A stretch of 49,250 bases of DNA from DATGFK01 sp040007395 (GCA_040007395.1 JBDTVG010000031.1:1-49250); one strand, 5' to 3'; positions 24,482 to 34,024 are shown, counted from the first letter of the stretch. Notes: generated by a model from the sequence alone, not told the origin. Program-made: numbers and translations.

Positions 24482-27391
24482 TTGGCAACACAAACTCAGG
24501 TACCATCGCGGGGAAATTGGCACACCCTTTCCGGCTCCGAGATAGCCAAACAGTTTGGCGTCGCCCCCGAACTTGGTCTCAGCCATGAGGATATTGCTCA
24601 GAAGACAGAGCAGTATGGAAAAAACAGCCTGCCTGTGGAAGAAGGTCGTAGCCGACTGAAACTGCTGTTAGCACAGTTCACCGATATTATGGTGCTGGTG
24701 CTGATTGTCGCAGCTATTATTTCCTATATCATTGGTGACGCGAAAGACGCTCTCATTATTCTGGCAATCATTGTATTGAATGCCGCGCTTGGCTTCTATC
24801 AGGAGAATCAGGCAGAACAGGCGTTAGCAACCCTCGCCAGGTTACAAAATCCACTGGTTAATGTCCGGCGCAATGGGGAGGTCTCAGCGATCAGCTCCAC
24901 TGATTTAGTGCCTGGTGACATTGTATTGCTGGAAGCTGGAAATATGGTTCCTGCGGATGGACGATTGTTAGAAGCCGTAAACTTGCGGATTGAGGAGGCG
25001 ACACTCACCGGAGAAAGCGTCGCCACGGAAAAGAACACAGTTATATTATCTGACAGTGTGTCTGCCATCGGTGATCGGACGAATATGGCCTATATGGGTA
25101 CCAACGTTACCTATGGGCGTGCCAACTTCATCGTCACCGAAACGGGTCTGAATACAGAACTCGGCCAGATAGCACGCTTGCTTCAACAGGTCGCGCAGGG
25201 AAAGACGCCGTTACAAGTCCAACTGAATCAGTTAGGAAAAATCCTGGCCGGTGCTGCCTTCGGCCTTGTTGCTATTGTTTTCCTGATCGGTGTTTTCGTG
25301 CGCGGTGTGCCGGTGCCAGAGATGGCACTCACGGCGATCAGTCTGGCGGTGGCCGCTGTTCCCGAAGGTCTGCCAGCGGTCATTACGATTGCCTTATCCT
25401 TAGGGGCGAGCCGTATGGTCAAACGCCATGCTTTGATTCGGCGTCTGCCTGCCGTCGAAACACTGGGCAGTGTTACTACAATTTGTTCGGATAAAACGGG
25501 GACACTCACCCGTAACGAAATGACCGTTGTTGAAATTGCCACCCCTTACCATGAGGATGTGAAGGTGACGGGAATCGGCTATCAGCCAGTCGGTCATTTC
25601 ATTGACGAAAAAGACCAACAGATTCTCAGTCTGCTGGCTGATCCATCCCTGGCACGGATGATTGTCGGTGCAGCGCTATGTACCGACGCAACTTTGCGTC
25701 AGGATGAAGAATCCGAGCGTTGGCAGGTTATCGGTGATACAACCGAGGGTGCTCTCCTCAGTATGGCGGGCAAGGCAGGCTACACCCGGAGTCAACTGGA
25801 GACCGAGGCACCGCGCGTGAACGAGATACCCTTTACGTCCGAACGTAAGGCGATGACCACCTTCCACCGCATTCAAGCCGATTATTTATCTAAATTATTT
25901 GAAGACAACCAGATCGTTGCCTTCACCAAAGGCGCACCAGATAATTTGTTGGCATGGGCAGCCAGCGAAAACACACCAACCGGTATGATGCCATTAACCC
26001 CGGAGCGGCGTGAACAATGGCAAACAGAAATCAACGAAATGGCGTCGAAAGGGTTGCGTGTGCTGGCGCTGGCTTATCGTATTTATCAGGATGTACCGGG
26101 TACCACGCCCAACCCGGAGCAGACAGAGCGCGATTTGTCGTTGCTGGGATTAGTCGGCATTGTAGACCCGCCACGCAGCGAAGCTGTTAAAGCAGTTCAA
26201 ATCGCTAAAGAAGCCGGCATTCGGACCGTCATGATCACGGGCGATCATATTCTGACCGCTAAAACGATCAGCCAGCAGCTTGGGATTCTCACTTCGGATC
26301 AACTGGCAATGGAAGGCCATGCGCTTGACGCGATAAGCGATGAAGAACTACAAAAGATTGTCCCTCAGACGGCTGTCTACGCACGGGTCAGTCCGACCCA
26401 CAAACTACGTATCGTCACCGCCTTACAAGCCAATCATCAGATCGTCGCGATGACTGGCGATGGTGTAAACGACGCTCCGGCGCTGAAGCAAGCGGATATC
26501 GGTGTTGCGATGGGAATCACCGGAACGGACGTGTCGAAGGCCGCCGCCGACATGGTACTGATGGATGACAATTTCAGCACTATTGTAAATGCCATCGAAG
26601 AAGGCCGAACCATCTATACCAATATTCAAAAATTCATCCGCTATTTGTTAAGTTGTAACACAGGTGAAATCTGGCTCGTGTTCGTGGCACTGCTCATTGG
26701 CTTGAAGGTGCCATTGATCGCCGTTCAAATTTTATGGGTCAATCTGGTGACAGATGGGTTACCAGCGATTGCGCTCGGCTTTGAACCCGGCGAGAAAGAT
26801 ATTATGAAGCGCCCTCCGCGTGCTCCGAAACAAGGTTTGTTTGCCAACGGCGTAGGTTTCCATGTGCTCTGGGTTGGTTTCGTGGTTGGATTACTTACTA
26901 TAGTATCGTATCTCATCGGACAACTTGCGCTTGGGTTATCCCCCTTTGATTCAACCCTGGGATTGGCAACTATGACACTGGAGCAACTGCGATTGATTCC
27001 GGGACTTGGAGATGCGACGCAGCTTCTCTCACAGATGTCCGCCGAACGGCAGCAACGTACTATTGAACTCGCTTTAGTGCTCCCGCGCACGATGGCTTTC
27101 ACCACCCTTGCATTTACACAGATTGCCGAAGTCAGTGCCATTCATGCGGGCGACACGAGTTTTTTCAAAATAGGGTTTGGCACTAACCGACTGCTTTTGT
27201 TTTCTCTGGTGGGCATTATCGGATTGCAGTTTGCCGTCATTTACCTGCCTGCCCTGCAACAGATATTTGATACGATGGCGCTTCCGCTGCCACTATTGCT
27301 CGTTTGCGTTGCTTTACCGATCGTGCTGCTCCTGCTTGTTGAAATTGAAAAAGCAATTCGTCGTGACAGGAAACAGAGGTTAACTACCTGA
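24482..27391 (+). CDS. Cation-transporting P-type ATPase, Ca2+ (P2A)-like
   Basis: A 969-residue P-type ATPase. It starts at TTG 24482 behind AAAGGA. The N-terminal cation_ATPase_N region (LSGSEIAKQFGV) leads to membrane helices 1-2. The actuator motif TLTGES is at about residue 175, and the PEGLPAVITIALSLG helix-4 segment is typical of Ca2+/Mn2+ pumps. The phosphorylation site ICSDKTGTLT is at about 335, the nucleotide-binding domain is in the middle, and MTGDGVNDAPALK is at about 655. Four C-terminal membrane helices follow, with NLVTDGLPAIALGFEP. It should export Ca2+ or a related divalent cation in exchange for protons. A 49-residue small membrane protein follows and may be an accessory factor. 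Confidence 0.93.
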   Translation: MATQTQVPSRGNWHTLSGSEIAKQFGVAPELGLSHEDIAQKTEQYGKNSLPVEEGRSRLKLLLAQFTDIMVLVLIVAAIISYIIGDAKDALIILAIIVLNAALGFYQENQAEQALATLARLQNPLVNVRRNGEVSAISSTDLVPGDIVLLEAGNMVPADGRLLEAVNLRIEEATLTGESVATEKNTVILSDSVSAIGDRTNMAYMGTNVTYGRANFIVTETGLNTELGQIARLLQQVAQGKTPLQVQLNQLGKILAGAAFGLVAIVFLIGVFVRGVPVPEMALTAISLAVAAVPEGLPAVITIALSLGASRMVKRHALIRRLPAVETLGSVTTICSDKTGTLTRNEMTVVEIATPYHEDVKVTGIGYQPVGHFIDEKDQQILSLLADPSLARMIVGAALCTDATLRQDEESERWQVIGDTTEGALLSMAGKAGYTRSQLETEAPRVNEIPFTSERKAMTTFHRIQADYLSKLFEDNQIVAFTKGAPDNLLAWAASENTPTGMMPLTPERREQWQTEINEMASKGLRVLALAYRIYQDVPGTTPNPEQTERDLSLLGLVGIVDPPRSEAVKAVQIAKEAGIRTVMITGDHILTAKTISQQLGILTSDQLAMEGHALDAISDEELQKIVPQTAVYARVSPTHKLRIVTALQANHQIVAMTGDGVNDAPALKQADIGVAMGITGTDVSKAAADMVLMDDNFSTIVNAIEEGRTIYTNIQKFIRYLLSCNTGEIWLVFVALLIGLKVPLIAVQILWVNLVTDGLPAIALGFEPGEKDIMKRPPRAPKQGLFANGVGFHVLWVGFVVGLLTIVSYLIGQLALGLSPFDSTLGLATMTLEQLRLIPGLGDATQLLSQMSAERQQRTIELALVLPRTMAFTTLAFTQIAEVSAIHAGDTSFFKIGFGTNRLLLFSLVGIIGLQFAVIYLPALQQIFDTMALPLPLLLVCVALPIVLLLLVEIEKAIRRDRKQRLTT

Positions 27392-27465
27392 TTTCAAGAA
27401 TTACGCGGTGGTCCTGTGCAAAATCTAGGCATCGAACAAGTTTGAAGAGCGAACGGAGGAGCGAA

Positions 27466-27654
27466 ATGGTTGATCCAACACAAGCATCAAACGAATCGAA
27501 AACTGAATTACCTTCCAGCCTGTGGACTGCCGCCTGGTGGAAGTCTACTGGGATGGTTGCCATCGGGATTGCGTTGGGTTTGGTGCTACTACTCCTGATT
27601 ATGCTTTTTGCCCGCGATGATCCTGCTCAATCCGGTTGTTCAGGTATTGATTAG
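27466..27654 (+). CDS. Small single-span membrane protein, C-terminus replaced by IS6
   Basis: ATG 27466 follows a strong GGAGGAG. The native part is about 47 residues: a polar N-terminus, a Trp-rich stretch (LWTAAWWKSTG) and one membrane helix (VAIGIALGLVLLLLIMLFA). From about 27603 the coding sequence is antisense to the IS6 transposase, so the last 15 residues come from the insertion and the original tail is lost. It sits 75 bases after the Ca2+-type ATPase and was probably co-transcribed. Confidence 0.6.
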   Translation: MVDPTQASNESKTELPSSLWTAAWWKSTGMVAIGIALGLVLLLLIMLFARDDPAQSGCSGID

Positions 27655-28224
27655 TTCTTTGCGACCCAGAATACGCCGAATAGCCCGCGGATATGCCGCG
27701 TGCTTATCAGTCGTCACCCGTTCCGGTTTGTGGCCGACGCTCGCGACCGCTTGTTTGAAAAATGCCTTGGCAGCTGCCAAATCACGGGTTTTGCTCAGCA
27801 TGGTGTCGACCAGGTTGCCGTCGTGGTCTATCACGCGATACAAATACTGCCATTGGCCTTTCACCTTCACATAGGTTTCATCCACATACCACGATTTACC
27901 GGCTTGGCCGCGGCGCTTGGCGCGTAACTGCGCCGTAAGTAGCGGGGCAAAACGCGCTTCCCAGTCGCGCACGGTTTCGTGAGTAAACTCATAGCCTCGC
28001 ACCAGAAACATCTCCACCAAATCGCGCAGACTCAGTTTGTAACGGATTCGCCACAGCACCACCAGCATCACGATGTCGGTTGGGCAGTGCAAATCATTAA
28101 AGGGCGTGCCAGTTCGCTCGTTGAACATGGCTTGGCAGCCGTGGCAGCGGAAAACCCGATAGTCTAAACTGGTTCGTTTTTGATAGTGGCGGGTGTTGGT
28201 TGACTGACAATGGGGACAGTTCAT
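27604..28224 (-). mobile_element. IS6-family transposase, frameshifted and 3'-truncated
   Basis: The N-terminal zinc ribbon (CPHCQSTNTRHY, FRCHGCQAMFNERTGTPF) is followed by the IS6 DDE core: SWYVDETYVKVKGQWQYLYR (Asp), VTTDKHAAYPRAIRR (Asp). The first frame stops after GRKELINT at 27640; in the adjacent frame the sequence continues NQYLNNRIEQDHRG, supplying the catalytic Glu, and then ends at about 27604. The element is therefore defective by one indel and lacks its C-terminal 20-30 residues and right terminal repeat. It interrupts the small membrane gene. Confidence 0.85.
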
Positions 28225-28460
28225 CGGTTCAGCTTTCTTGAGATTTGCGATGAAAGCATACCCGATAAAATTGCCCTACCCCAGTCTGCGTTCTGAAATC
28301 TGACGTTTCCCCCGCTGCTGCTTCTCAACGGATCGTCATAGAAATCCTGAACCCGATGTCACCTTTTGAAGTTCCCTGCATCTAACTAAATATAAGCTAT
28401 TGAACAGGTCTGGTGGAACAAAGGATCTGTTCACCTATTCAAAAATGAGGAGAAATCGTT

Positions 28461-28685
28461 ATGTCGCTCATAAATTTCCTGGCAAGTACCACAGGGCGTG
28501 TGGTGCGTATCGTGGCGGGGATCGCGCTTATTGGCGTCGGATTGTTGGTCGTACAGAATACATCTGGCATCATTCTGGCAGTGGGCGGTCTCGTACCACT
28601 GCTTGCGGGCCTCCTAGATTTCTGTGTTTTTGCACCGCTCTTTGGCGCATCTTTCTCCGGAAAGGCGATCCGAGGCGCAAAGTAG
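28461..28685 (+). CDS. DUF2892 / YgaP-type transmembrane protein
   Basis: A 74-residue protein with two hydrophobic segments (VVRIVAGIALIGVGLLVV and IILAVGGLVPLLAGLLDFCVF) around a short polar turn, the Inner membrane YgaP-like (DUF2892) fold. It keeps the DFCVFAPLFG motif with one Cys. Family members often accompany or fuse to rhodaneses and take part in sulfur or cyanide handling; two rhodanese genes follow here. A paralogue lies at 45753-45980. AGGAG precedes the ATG. It ends with TAG exactly where the paralogue ends with TAA, so TAG is a normal terminator here. Confidence 0.88.
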   Translation: MSLINFLASTTGRVVRIVAGIALIGVGLLVVQNTSGIILAVGGLVPLLAGLLDFCVFAPLFGASFSGKAIRGAK

Positions 28686-28787
28686 TCGACGTCTATTCAT
28701 CATTTAGCAGACCGGACGCCCAATAGAGGATGTCCGGTCAAGTGTCGAACATCATCCACGAATAAATTAAGGAGCAGCGAGAACTTC

Positions 28788-29231
28788 ATGAGCAAGATTA
28801 TGGTACATTCAGAACAAGGGTATCGCACTGCCATTAACATCCGCCAACACACAATTATTGCTGATGAGCTTGTTCAAGATGGCGGGACTGACACGGGACC
28901 TACACCGATGGAGTTACTCCTGGGCACGGCAGGAGCCTGCATCGCCGTAACGACAAAAGCTTATGCTCAGCGGAAAAACTGGCCGATGGAGGGCATCTCT
29001 GTCGAGCTTGAAATGGAGCGTATCCGCCAAGAGGATTATCCAGCTTATACAGGTGACGCGGCGTTTGTCCATGAAATCCGCGAAAAGATAACCTTTGAAG
29101 GGCCATTGACGGAAGACCAGAAGGCCAGATTGCTGTCAATAGCAAGCAAATGCCCTGTCCACCTGACCTTAGAAAATCCCGTGTTCTTCGTCAAAACTAC
29201 GGTTGAGATACCGGAAGGCACAGCCCAGTAA
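28788..29231 (+). CDS. OsmC family protein
   Basis: A 147-residue OsmC/Ohr-type protein. It has the conserved GTDTGPTPMELLLGTAGACIA segment (substituting for the reactive Cys region) and the second Cys in IASKCPVHLTLENP. These homodimers reduce organic hydroperoxides or related sulfur species with thiols. AAGGAG stands upstream of the ATG. It lies between DUF2892 and rhodanese genes, so it is probably part of a sulfane-sulfur/peroxide detoxification run. Confidence 0.92.
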   Translation: MSKIMVHSEQGYRTAINIRQHTIIADELVQDGGTDTGPTPMELLLGTAGACIAVTTKAYAQRKNWPMEGISVELEMERIRQEDYPAYTGDAAFVHEIREKITFEGPLTEDQKARLLSIASKCPVHLTLENPVFFVKTTVEIPEGTAQ

Positions 29232-29379
29232 CAAATTGTTTTCTGCTGTAATGAATCTGCTGCGCATTATAGCAGAATGGCTAATATGCAGGCGTACTGC
29301 TACCTAACAACTGTCTGACCATCATGCACGTTTTATCTCCTCGCCCAATGACCCTCAGCATCAGAAAGGGAATTCCCAC

Positions 29380-29811
29380 GTGAGCAAGGGCAAAAGCCAG
29401 CAACAGAATTCTAATGGGACAGTTCTCATTGTTGTTGCGGCAGTGGCAGTATTAGCCATTGTTGCCGCCATTTTCGTGTTGTCCAGACCAGCGACGGTCA
29501 CAGCACAGAAAATCACGCCAGAACAATATCAACAGCAGTTCGCCAACGTCTCCCATGTCCTGATAGATGTGCGGACCGCGGACGAATATGCCAGTGGTCA
29601 TATCGCCGGCGCAATCAATATCCCGGTCCAGACATTGCCAGATCAGCTCACTGAGGTTCCTCATGGCAAGCCCGTTATCGTTTACTGCCACGGCGGCAAC
29701 CGTAGTGGACAAGCGGCCAATATTCTGGACAAAGCAGGCTACACGCAAATCTATGATATGCAAGGTGGCCTCATCGCCTGGTCTGGCGCTGGATTACCAC
29801 TCGTCAACTAA
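29380..29811 (+). CDS. Membrane-anchored rhodanese-like protein
   Basis: A 143-residue protein from GTG 29380 (AAAGGG upstream). An N-terminal signal anchor (VLIVVAAVAVLAIVAAIFVL) places the domain outside the membrane. One rhodanese domain follows: VLIDVRTADEYASGHIAGAINIP and the active-site loop YCHGGNRSG with the catalytic Cys at about residue 107. It should transfer sulfane sulfur in the periplasm or outside the cell. It is followed after 29 bases by a cytoplasmic rhodanese. Confidence 0.92.
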   Translation: MSKGKSQQQNSNGTVLIVVAAVAVLAIVAAIFVLSRPATVTAQKITPEQYQQQFANVSHVLIDVRTADEYASGHIAGAINIPVQTLPDQLTEVPHGKPVIVYCHGGNRSGQAANILDKAGYTQIYDMQGGLIAWSGAGLPLVN

Positions 29812-29840
29812 ACGCAGGATAATAGTCAAAGGACAGCACC

Positions 29841-30191
29841 TTGAATCAGTTGAAGGCAATTTTCGGTAACAATGGTCGCAATGAATTGTCTGCCGCCGAA
29901 GCCAATACACGCATCGGCAGCGACGAGCCGCTGTTTATTCTGGATGTTCGCGAACCGCAAGAATACCAGATGGGACACATTGAGGGGGCGATCCTCATTC
30001 CGCTTGGTGAGTTGGGCCGACGAGTGAAAGAGTTACCAACGGATAGAGAAATTCTGTGCGTATGTGCATCGGGTTCTCGCAGCGGCATGGCAACCAGGCA
30101 GCTAGCCAGCGCAGGTTATAAAGCGATCAATCTGCGAGGTGGAATGGTTGGTTGGCAGCACGCCCGATATGCCATCACAAGAGGAAAGTAA
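29841..30191 (+). CDS. Cytoplasmic rhodanese-like protein
   Basis: A 116-residue single rhodanese domain from TTG 29841, with AAAGGA at about 29828. It carries LFILDVREPQEYQMGHIEGA and the active loop CVCASGSRSG with the catalytic Cys. There is no signal sequence, so together with the preceding gene it makes an outside/inside pair. The operon context (OsmC, DUF2892, methyltransferase) points to sulfide/sulfane or chalcogen handling. Confidence 0.92.
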   Translation: MNQLKAIFGNNGRNELSAAEANTRIGSDEPLFILDVREPQEYQMGHIEGAILIPLGELGRRVKELPTDREILCVCASGSRSGMATRQLASAGYKAINLRGGMVGWQHARYAITRGK

Positions 30192-30278
30192 TTCCTAACA
30201 ACGGGCAGCAGAACAATATCGTTATCAGAATGCCCCTTCCGAAGTAGTACCATTACCAGGGAGTATGAGGAAAACTGA

Positions 30279-30869
30279 ATGTGGGATGCTCGTTATAGCT
30301 CAAAAGGCTATGTTTACGGCACTGAACCGAATGAGTTTCTGAAACAACATGTGCATCGGATTCCCAAAGGTCGGGTGTTGTCGCTGGCGGAAGGCGAAGG
30401 ACGCAACGCTGTTTATGTTGCTTCGCAGGGCTACGAGGTAACTGGCGTTGACTCGTCTGTCGTTGGCCTCGAAAAAGCTCAACGCTTAGCCCACGAGCGT
30501 TCGGTCCAGATAACAACTGTTGTGGCCGATCTGGCGCAATTCCAGATTGAACCCAATAGCTGGGACGCCATTATCTCCATCTTTTGCCATCTACCATCGG
30601 CGCAGCGAGCTGAAGTACATCGGCGGGTAGTGGCGGGATTGCGCCCCGGTGGCTGTCTCTTGCTCGAAGCCTACACACCGAAACAATTGGCATTCAAAAC
30701 GGGTGGTCCACAAGACCCAGATCTATTGCCTGACCTGGAAAGTCTGAAACGGGAACTGGCTGGCCTTCACTTTGAAATCGCTGCCGAGCTAGAACGCGAG
30801 GTGAATGAAGGCATCCACCACAACGGACGTGGTGCTGTTGTTCAGATCCTTGCGTTCAAGAATTCCTAA
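30279..30869 (+). CDS. Class I SAM-dependent methyltransferase (TehB/thiopurine-type)
   Basis: A 196-residue Rossmann methyltransferase. It opens MWDARYSSKGYVYGTEPNEFL, the characteristic start of the TehB/TPMT-like group. Motif I is VLSLAEGEGRNAVYVA (usually LxxGxGxG, here AEGEGRN), followed by VTGVDSS and WDAIISIFCHLP. Family members methylate tellurite, selenite or small thiols. It ends the sulfur/redox run and is followed by a good terminator. Confidence 0.88.
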   Translation: MWDARYSSKGYVYGTEPNEFLKQHVHRIPKGRVLSLAEGEGRNAVYVASQGYEVTGVDSSVVGLEKAQRLAHERSVQITTVVADLAQFQIEPNSWDAIISIFCHLPSAQRAEVHRRVVAGLRPGGCLLLEAYTPKQLAFKTGGPQDPDLLPDLESLKRELAGLHFEIAAELEREVNEGIHHNGRGAVVQILAFKNS

Positions 30870-30901
30870 CTGACCATTACCCGATTTTCCCTGAATATCA
30901 A

Positions 30902-30938
30902 CAGACCAAGCTCTTACGCTAGGGCTTGGTCTGTTTTT
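30902..30938 (+). terminator. Rho-independent terminator
   Basis: CAGACCAAGC (30902-30911) pairs perfectly with GCTTGGTCTG (30924-30933), followed by TTTTT. It ends the operon that finishes with the methyltransferase. Confidence 0.88.
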
Positions 30939-30980
30939 GATTCTTGGCTCAGTTTAGGAACAGAATTCGTATGCCCCATG

Positions 30981-30998
30981 TGCAGATGTTTTGCAGAT
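30981..30998 (+). promoter_or_regulatory. Direct-repeat operator box, copy 1
   Basis: TGCAGATGTTTTGCAGAT contains two TGCAGAT half-sites 11 bases apart, the helical spacing used by OmpR/PhoB-type response regulators. It lies 65 bases before the 4Fe-4S operon start. A 17/18-identical copy lies upstream of the operon that encodes the OmpR-type regulator at 34025. Confidence 0.7.
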
Positions 30999-31062
30999 TG
31001 GGCGGCTAGACTGCAATCAAATACGAATTAATTCCGCTGTCAAAGAATCGAGGAGCAAGCCC

Positions 31063-32010
31063 ATGGAAACCCTACAGCCGCCTACCATCCGCCTAAAGCC
31101 CATAAAACAACCCACCCCGACTGTCGCATGGCGCAACCGCATCGTTTGGACCCAGCGCATTCGGCACATCACACAGGGAATCTTTGTCGCGTTAATTCTC
31201 TATAGCAGTGTAATACACCACTTTGCTACCGATGATGGCACTACTGCTCCCATCGATGCACTGTGTCCATTTGGTGGACTGGAAACACTGTGGCGGGCAC
31301 TCTCTACAGGGCAGTATGTGCCCAAGACGCACCAATCAAACGTCATTTTGCTAATTGCCCTGGTGCTCGGCACGCTGGTTGCGGGCGGCGCTTTTTGTGG
31401 ATGGGTCTGTCCATTTGGTGCGGTACAGGACTTCCTGACATGGGTGCGTCGCAAACTGCATCTTCCCGAAATCCAAGTACCTGCACGATTGGACCGCATC
31501 CTGTGCTATGGACGCTATCTAGTACTTGGCCTCATCCTGTATCAAACCATTGTGGCAGTCAAACTATAGTTTGCCGATTTTGACCCGTATCGCACGCTGT
31601 TCGGTCTGAGCTGGCTTTTTGAATTCAATCCAGCCGTCGAAGGAACTGCCTACGTGACGACAGTCGTCGTTCTGGTCCTTTCGTTGTTCGTTGAACGTGC
31701 CTGGTGTCGTTATGCGTGCCCGCTCGGTGGCGCGATCAGCCTGCTAGGGAAGTTCTGCTTGCTGCGTATTCGGCGGACAGACAGCGCCTGCAAAGGTTGT
31801 TCCCTGTGTGAACGCCCTTGCCCGGTCAAACTTCCGGTGGCAACCGCCACAGTGATCAGCAGCGACTGTATTGGCTGCCTGGCCTGTGTTGATACCTGTC
31901 CACGACATGATGCCCTCGGCGTAAAGCTTGCTCCCGTCTGGTTGGATTTTATGCGCAGCACTGGTCGGCGTTTACTACGGAATACGAAGGAGGTTTTTCA
32001 TGCGGATTAA
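31063..32010 (+). pseudogene. Membrane 4Fe-4S protein (NapH/CcoG-like), interrupted by in-frame TAG
   Basis: ATG 31063 follows GAGGAG. The frame encodes membrane helices, two Cys motifs of the NapH/CcoG type (LCPFGGLETL, FCGWVCPFGAVQDF; later YACPLGGAIS) and two ferredoxin 4Fe-4S motifs (CKGCSLCERPCPV, CIGCLACVDTCP). A TAG at 31567-31569, between AVKL and FADFDPYRTLF, is the only break; the frame is otherwise continuous to TAA at 32010. Trp (TGG) would fit that position. The product would transfer electrons at the membrane. It overlaps the next gene by 11 bases. Whether TAG is a mutation, an error or read through is unresolved. Confidence 0.8.
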
Positions 32011-32473
32011 TCCACTGTTTGTCCTAGGAATTTTCATTGTGATATTTGTTGGAACGATAGTCGTCGCACAACTGACCGGAGGCTGAATTGTCACAGGTCG
32101 CACAACGGTGGATACCGAGAATCTGGCGATTGAGGGTATCAAGGGCTGGATGACGTTGCAGCAGGTGATGGATGGGTTCCAGATTTCCAAAGATGAACTG
32201 TATCCGCTCCTTGGCGTTCCTGCCGATGTACCCCCTACAACGGCGCTAAAAGACCTGGAAGGGCTTGTCCCTGGCTTTGAAACCACGACGGTCCGTGATG
32301 CGCTGACTCCAAGATCAGGCGCCGGACAGGCCTCTGCCACTGTCATAAGTCCGTCCATTACACCGACAATGCAACCGACAATACTGTCCACTCTGGAGAC
32401 AATTGTGAAACCGAGCGCCACACTGTTGCCGGAAGGTCAGGTGCTGCCTGCCAACCAGATTAAGGCAAAATGA
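32000..32473 (+). pseudogene. Membrane-anchored small protein with in-frame TGA
   Basis: ATG 32000 follows GGAGG. A signal anchor (LFVLGIFIVIFVGTIVVAQL) is followed by TGA at 32083-32085, exactly where a Trp codon is expected (GG-W-IVTGRTTV). The frame then runs on through IKGWMTLQQVMDGFQISKDE, ALKDLEGLVPGFETTTVRDA and a Ser/Thr/Pro-rich tail. The GWMTL...LKDL unit often accompanies NapH-like ferredoxins. It is probably a periplasmic partner of the preceding 4Fe-4S protein. Function unknown. Confidence 0.65.
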
Positions 32474-32643
32474 CCCTTCGTGAGATCAGCGGCCAATGTG
32501 TCGTCGGGCTTGATGCGCTGCTATCGGGATTATAGCTGCCGCCCGATATAGACCCGAGCACACAGGTAAAAACGCTGGTCGAGCAGGGATTACTCACCGA
32601 AGTCGCCCAGGCACAAACGGTGGTTGAATCCTTGCAGCGATGA
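32470..32643 (+). pseudogene. Small paralogue of the preceding GWMTL-type domain, with in-frame TAG
   Basis: Overlaps the preceding stop by ATGA. It reads MTLREISGQCVVGLDALLSGL, then TAG (32533-32535), then LPPDIDPSTQVKTLVEQGLL to TGA: the same MTL...LPxD...LVxxG pattern as the upstream gene, so it looks like a duplicated domain. Without the TAG it would be a 57-residue cytoplasmic protein. Confidence 0.5.
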
Positions 32644-32659
32644 GGAGTAATCCAGCGAG

Positions 32660-34021
32660 TTAGTTTGTCAGAACGGGAAGCGTAAACCAAAATTCGCTTC
32701 CCTTGTCCGTTTCACTGTCCACACCGATTTCACCATGCATAGCCGTAATCCAGGTCTTGGCAATTGGCAACCCCAATCCAGACCCTCTCTCGATAGCGCC
32801 AGAACGACCACGATAGAACCTATCAAAGACATGCGGCAAGTCTTCTGCCAGGATGCCCTCGCCAGTATCCGAGATGGAAACACGGACCTTCGACTGTTCA
32901 GACTGGGTAGTAATTGAGATGCAGATGCGGCCTTCGTTTGTGTGCCGAAGCGCGTTTGCCAACAAATTATGGAGAACCTGGCTTAAACGATCTGGATCGG
33001 CTTTAACCACAAGCACCTCATCGGGAATTGTCGTGGTCACCAGTAAACCTTTAGCATCAGCGGCGATAGCAAAGGTGTTGACTGCGTTCCGAACCAGTGA
33101 ATTTAGCTCAGTATTCTGCAATACCAGCGTTAGCTGTCCAGCGTCTGCCAGAGCGAGTTCACGCACATCATCGACCAGGCGACCCAACAGTCGCGTTTCG
33201 TCGTAAACGGTTGTGAGGTTAGCCTTATCAATCGGGTATACGTCATCGATCATGGCGTGAAGTGTCCCCTGCATAACGGTGAGCGGCGTGCGCAGTTCAT
33301 GCGAAATGTCAGCCATCAAATTACGACGTACCTGGTCAGCCTGTTCGAGCGAATCGGCCATCCGGTTAAAGGCAGTAGCAACTTGTCGAACCTCGCCTGA
33401 ACCCTGCACCGGAACGCGCTGGCTCCAATTCTGTGCAGCAAAGCTGGCAGCGGCTGTCGCCACTGTCGAGAGCGGCTTCGCCACCGTGCGGCTGAGGATA
33501 AGGCCAAAGGCAATGCCAACACCACCCGCTATCAGGGCGGCAATCAGCAGAGTTCCTTGCAATCTATTCAAGAAATTCTGGTCGGCTGGCATCATGCCAC
33601 CTTGTCCTGGGAGCATCAAGAAGAACCCAACAGTCACATCACGGTTCAGGATTGGGAGCGCTAGATCACTTTCGCTGCCTGTAAGTACAGTCCCCAAACG
33701 CTCATTGCGGCTATCATAGACAACTTGCCCTTGCGAGTCGGCGACCAGCATCGAGGGGTGTCCACGCATCATGCCCCTCGCCTGTCCACTACCTGGCCCC
33801 TGATTGCCAACCACACTATCTACCCCATCCCAGTTCCTGTTCTGCTGGTAGAAAACTGCCAGTCTGTCTAGCAAACCCGTGTCAGCCAGTTCATCTCGTC
33901 GTGTAAGGTATTGTTGGAAATCAGTGCCGACCCCTTGCGAAGCCAACACTGCCACGGTGAGCAGTGTGACCGCGATTACGGCGACAAACGCTAACGTCAA
34001 CCGACCCCAGAGACGGTCCAT
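32660..34021 (-). CDS. Sensor histidine kinase
   Basis: A 453-residue two-component kinase. TM1 is at residues about 8-28, a roughly 120-residue extracytoplasmic Gly/Met-containing sensor region follows (GSGQARGMMRGHPSM, LPGQGGMMPADQ), and TM2 is at about 155-175. HAMP comes next, then the H-box ISHELRTPLTVMQ (His about 240), N-box NLLANALRH, G1 DTGEGI, F-box DRFYRG and G2 GSGLGLPIAK. Its start lies 3 bases after the response regulator stop. The Met-rich sensor region suggests a soft-metal (copper-like) signal, which is inference. Confidence 0.93.
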   Translation of the reverse strand: MDRLWGRLTLAFVAVIAVTLLTVAVLASQGVGTDFQQYLTRRDELADTGLLDRLAVFYQQNRNWDGVDSVVGNQGPGSGQARGMMRGHPSMLVADSQGQVVYDSRNERLGTVLTGSESDLALPILNRDVTVGFFLMLPGQGGMMPADQNFLNRLQGTLLIAALIAGGVGIAFGLILSRTVAKPLSTVATAAASFAAQNWSQRVPVQGSGEVRQVATAFNRMADSLEQADQVRRNLMADISHELRTPLTVMQGTLHAMIDDVYPIDKANLTTVYDETRLLGRLVDDVRELALADAGQLTLVLQNTELNSLVRNAVNTFAIAADAKGLLVTTTIPDEVLVVKADPDRLSQVLHNLLANALRHTNEGRICISITTQSEQSKVRVSISDTGEGILAEDLPHVFDRFYRGRSGAIERGSGLGLPIAKTWITAMHGEIGVDSETDKGSEFWFTLPVLTN

Positions 34022-34024
34022 TGC

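Noticed and set aside
24808..25618. Minus-strand frames inside the P-type ATPase
   Set aside because: Antisense shadows of conserved ATPase motifs.
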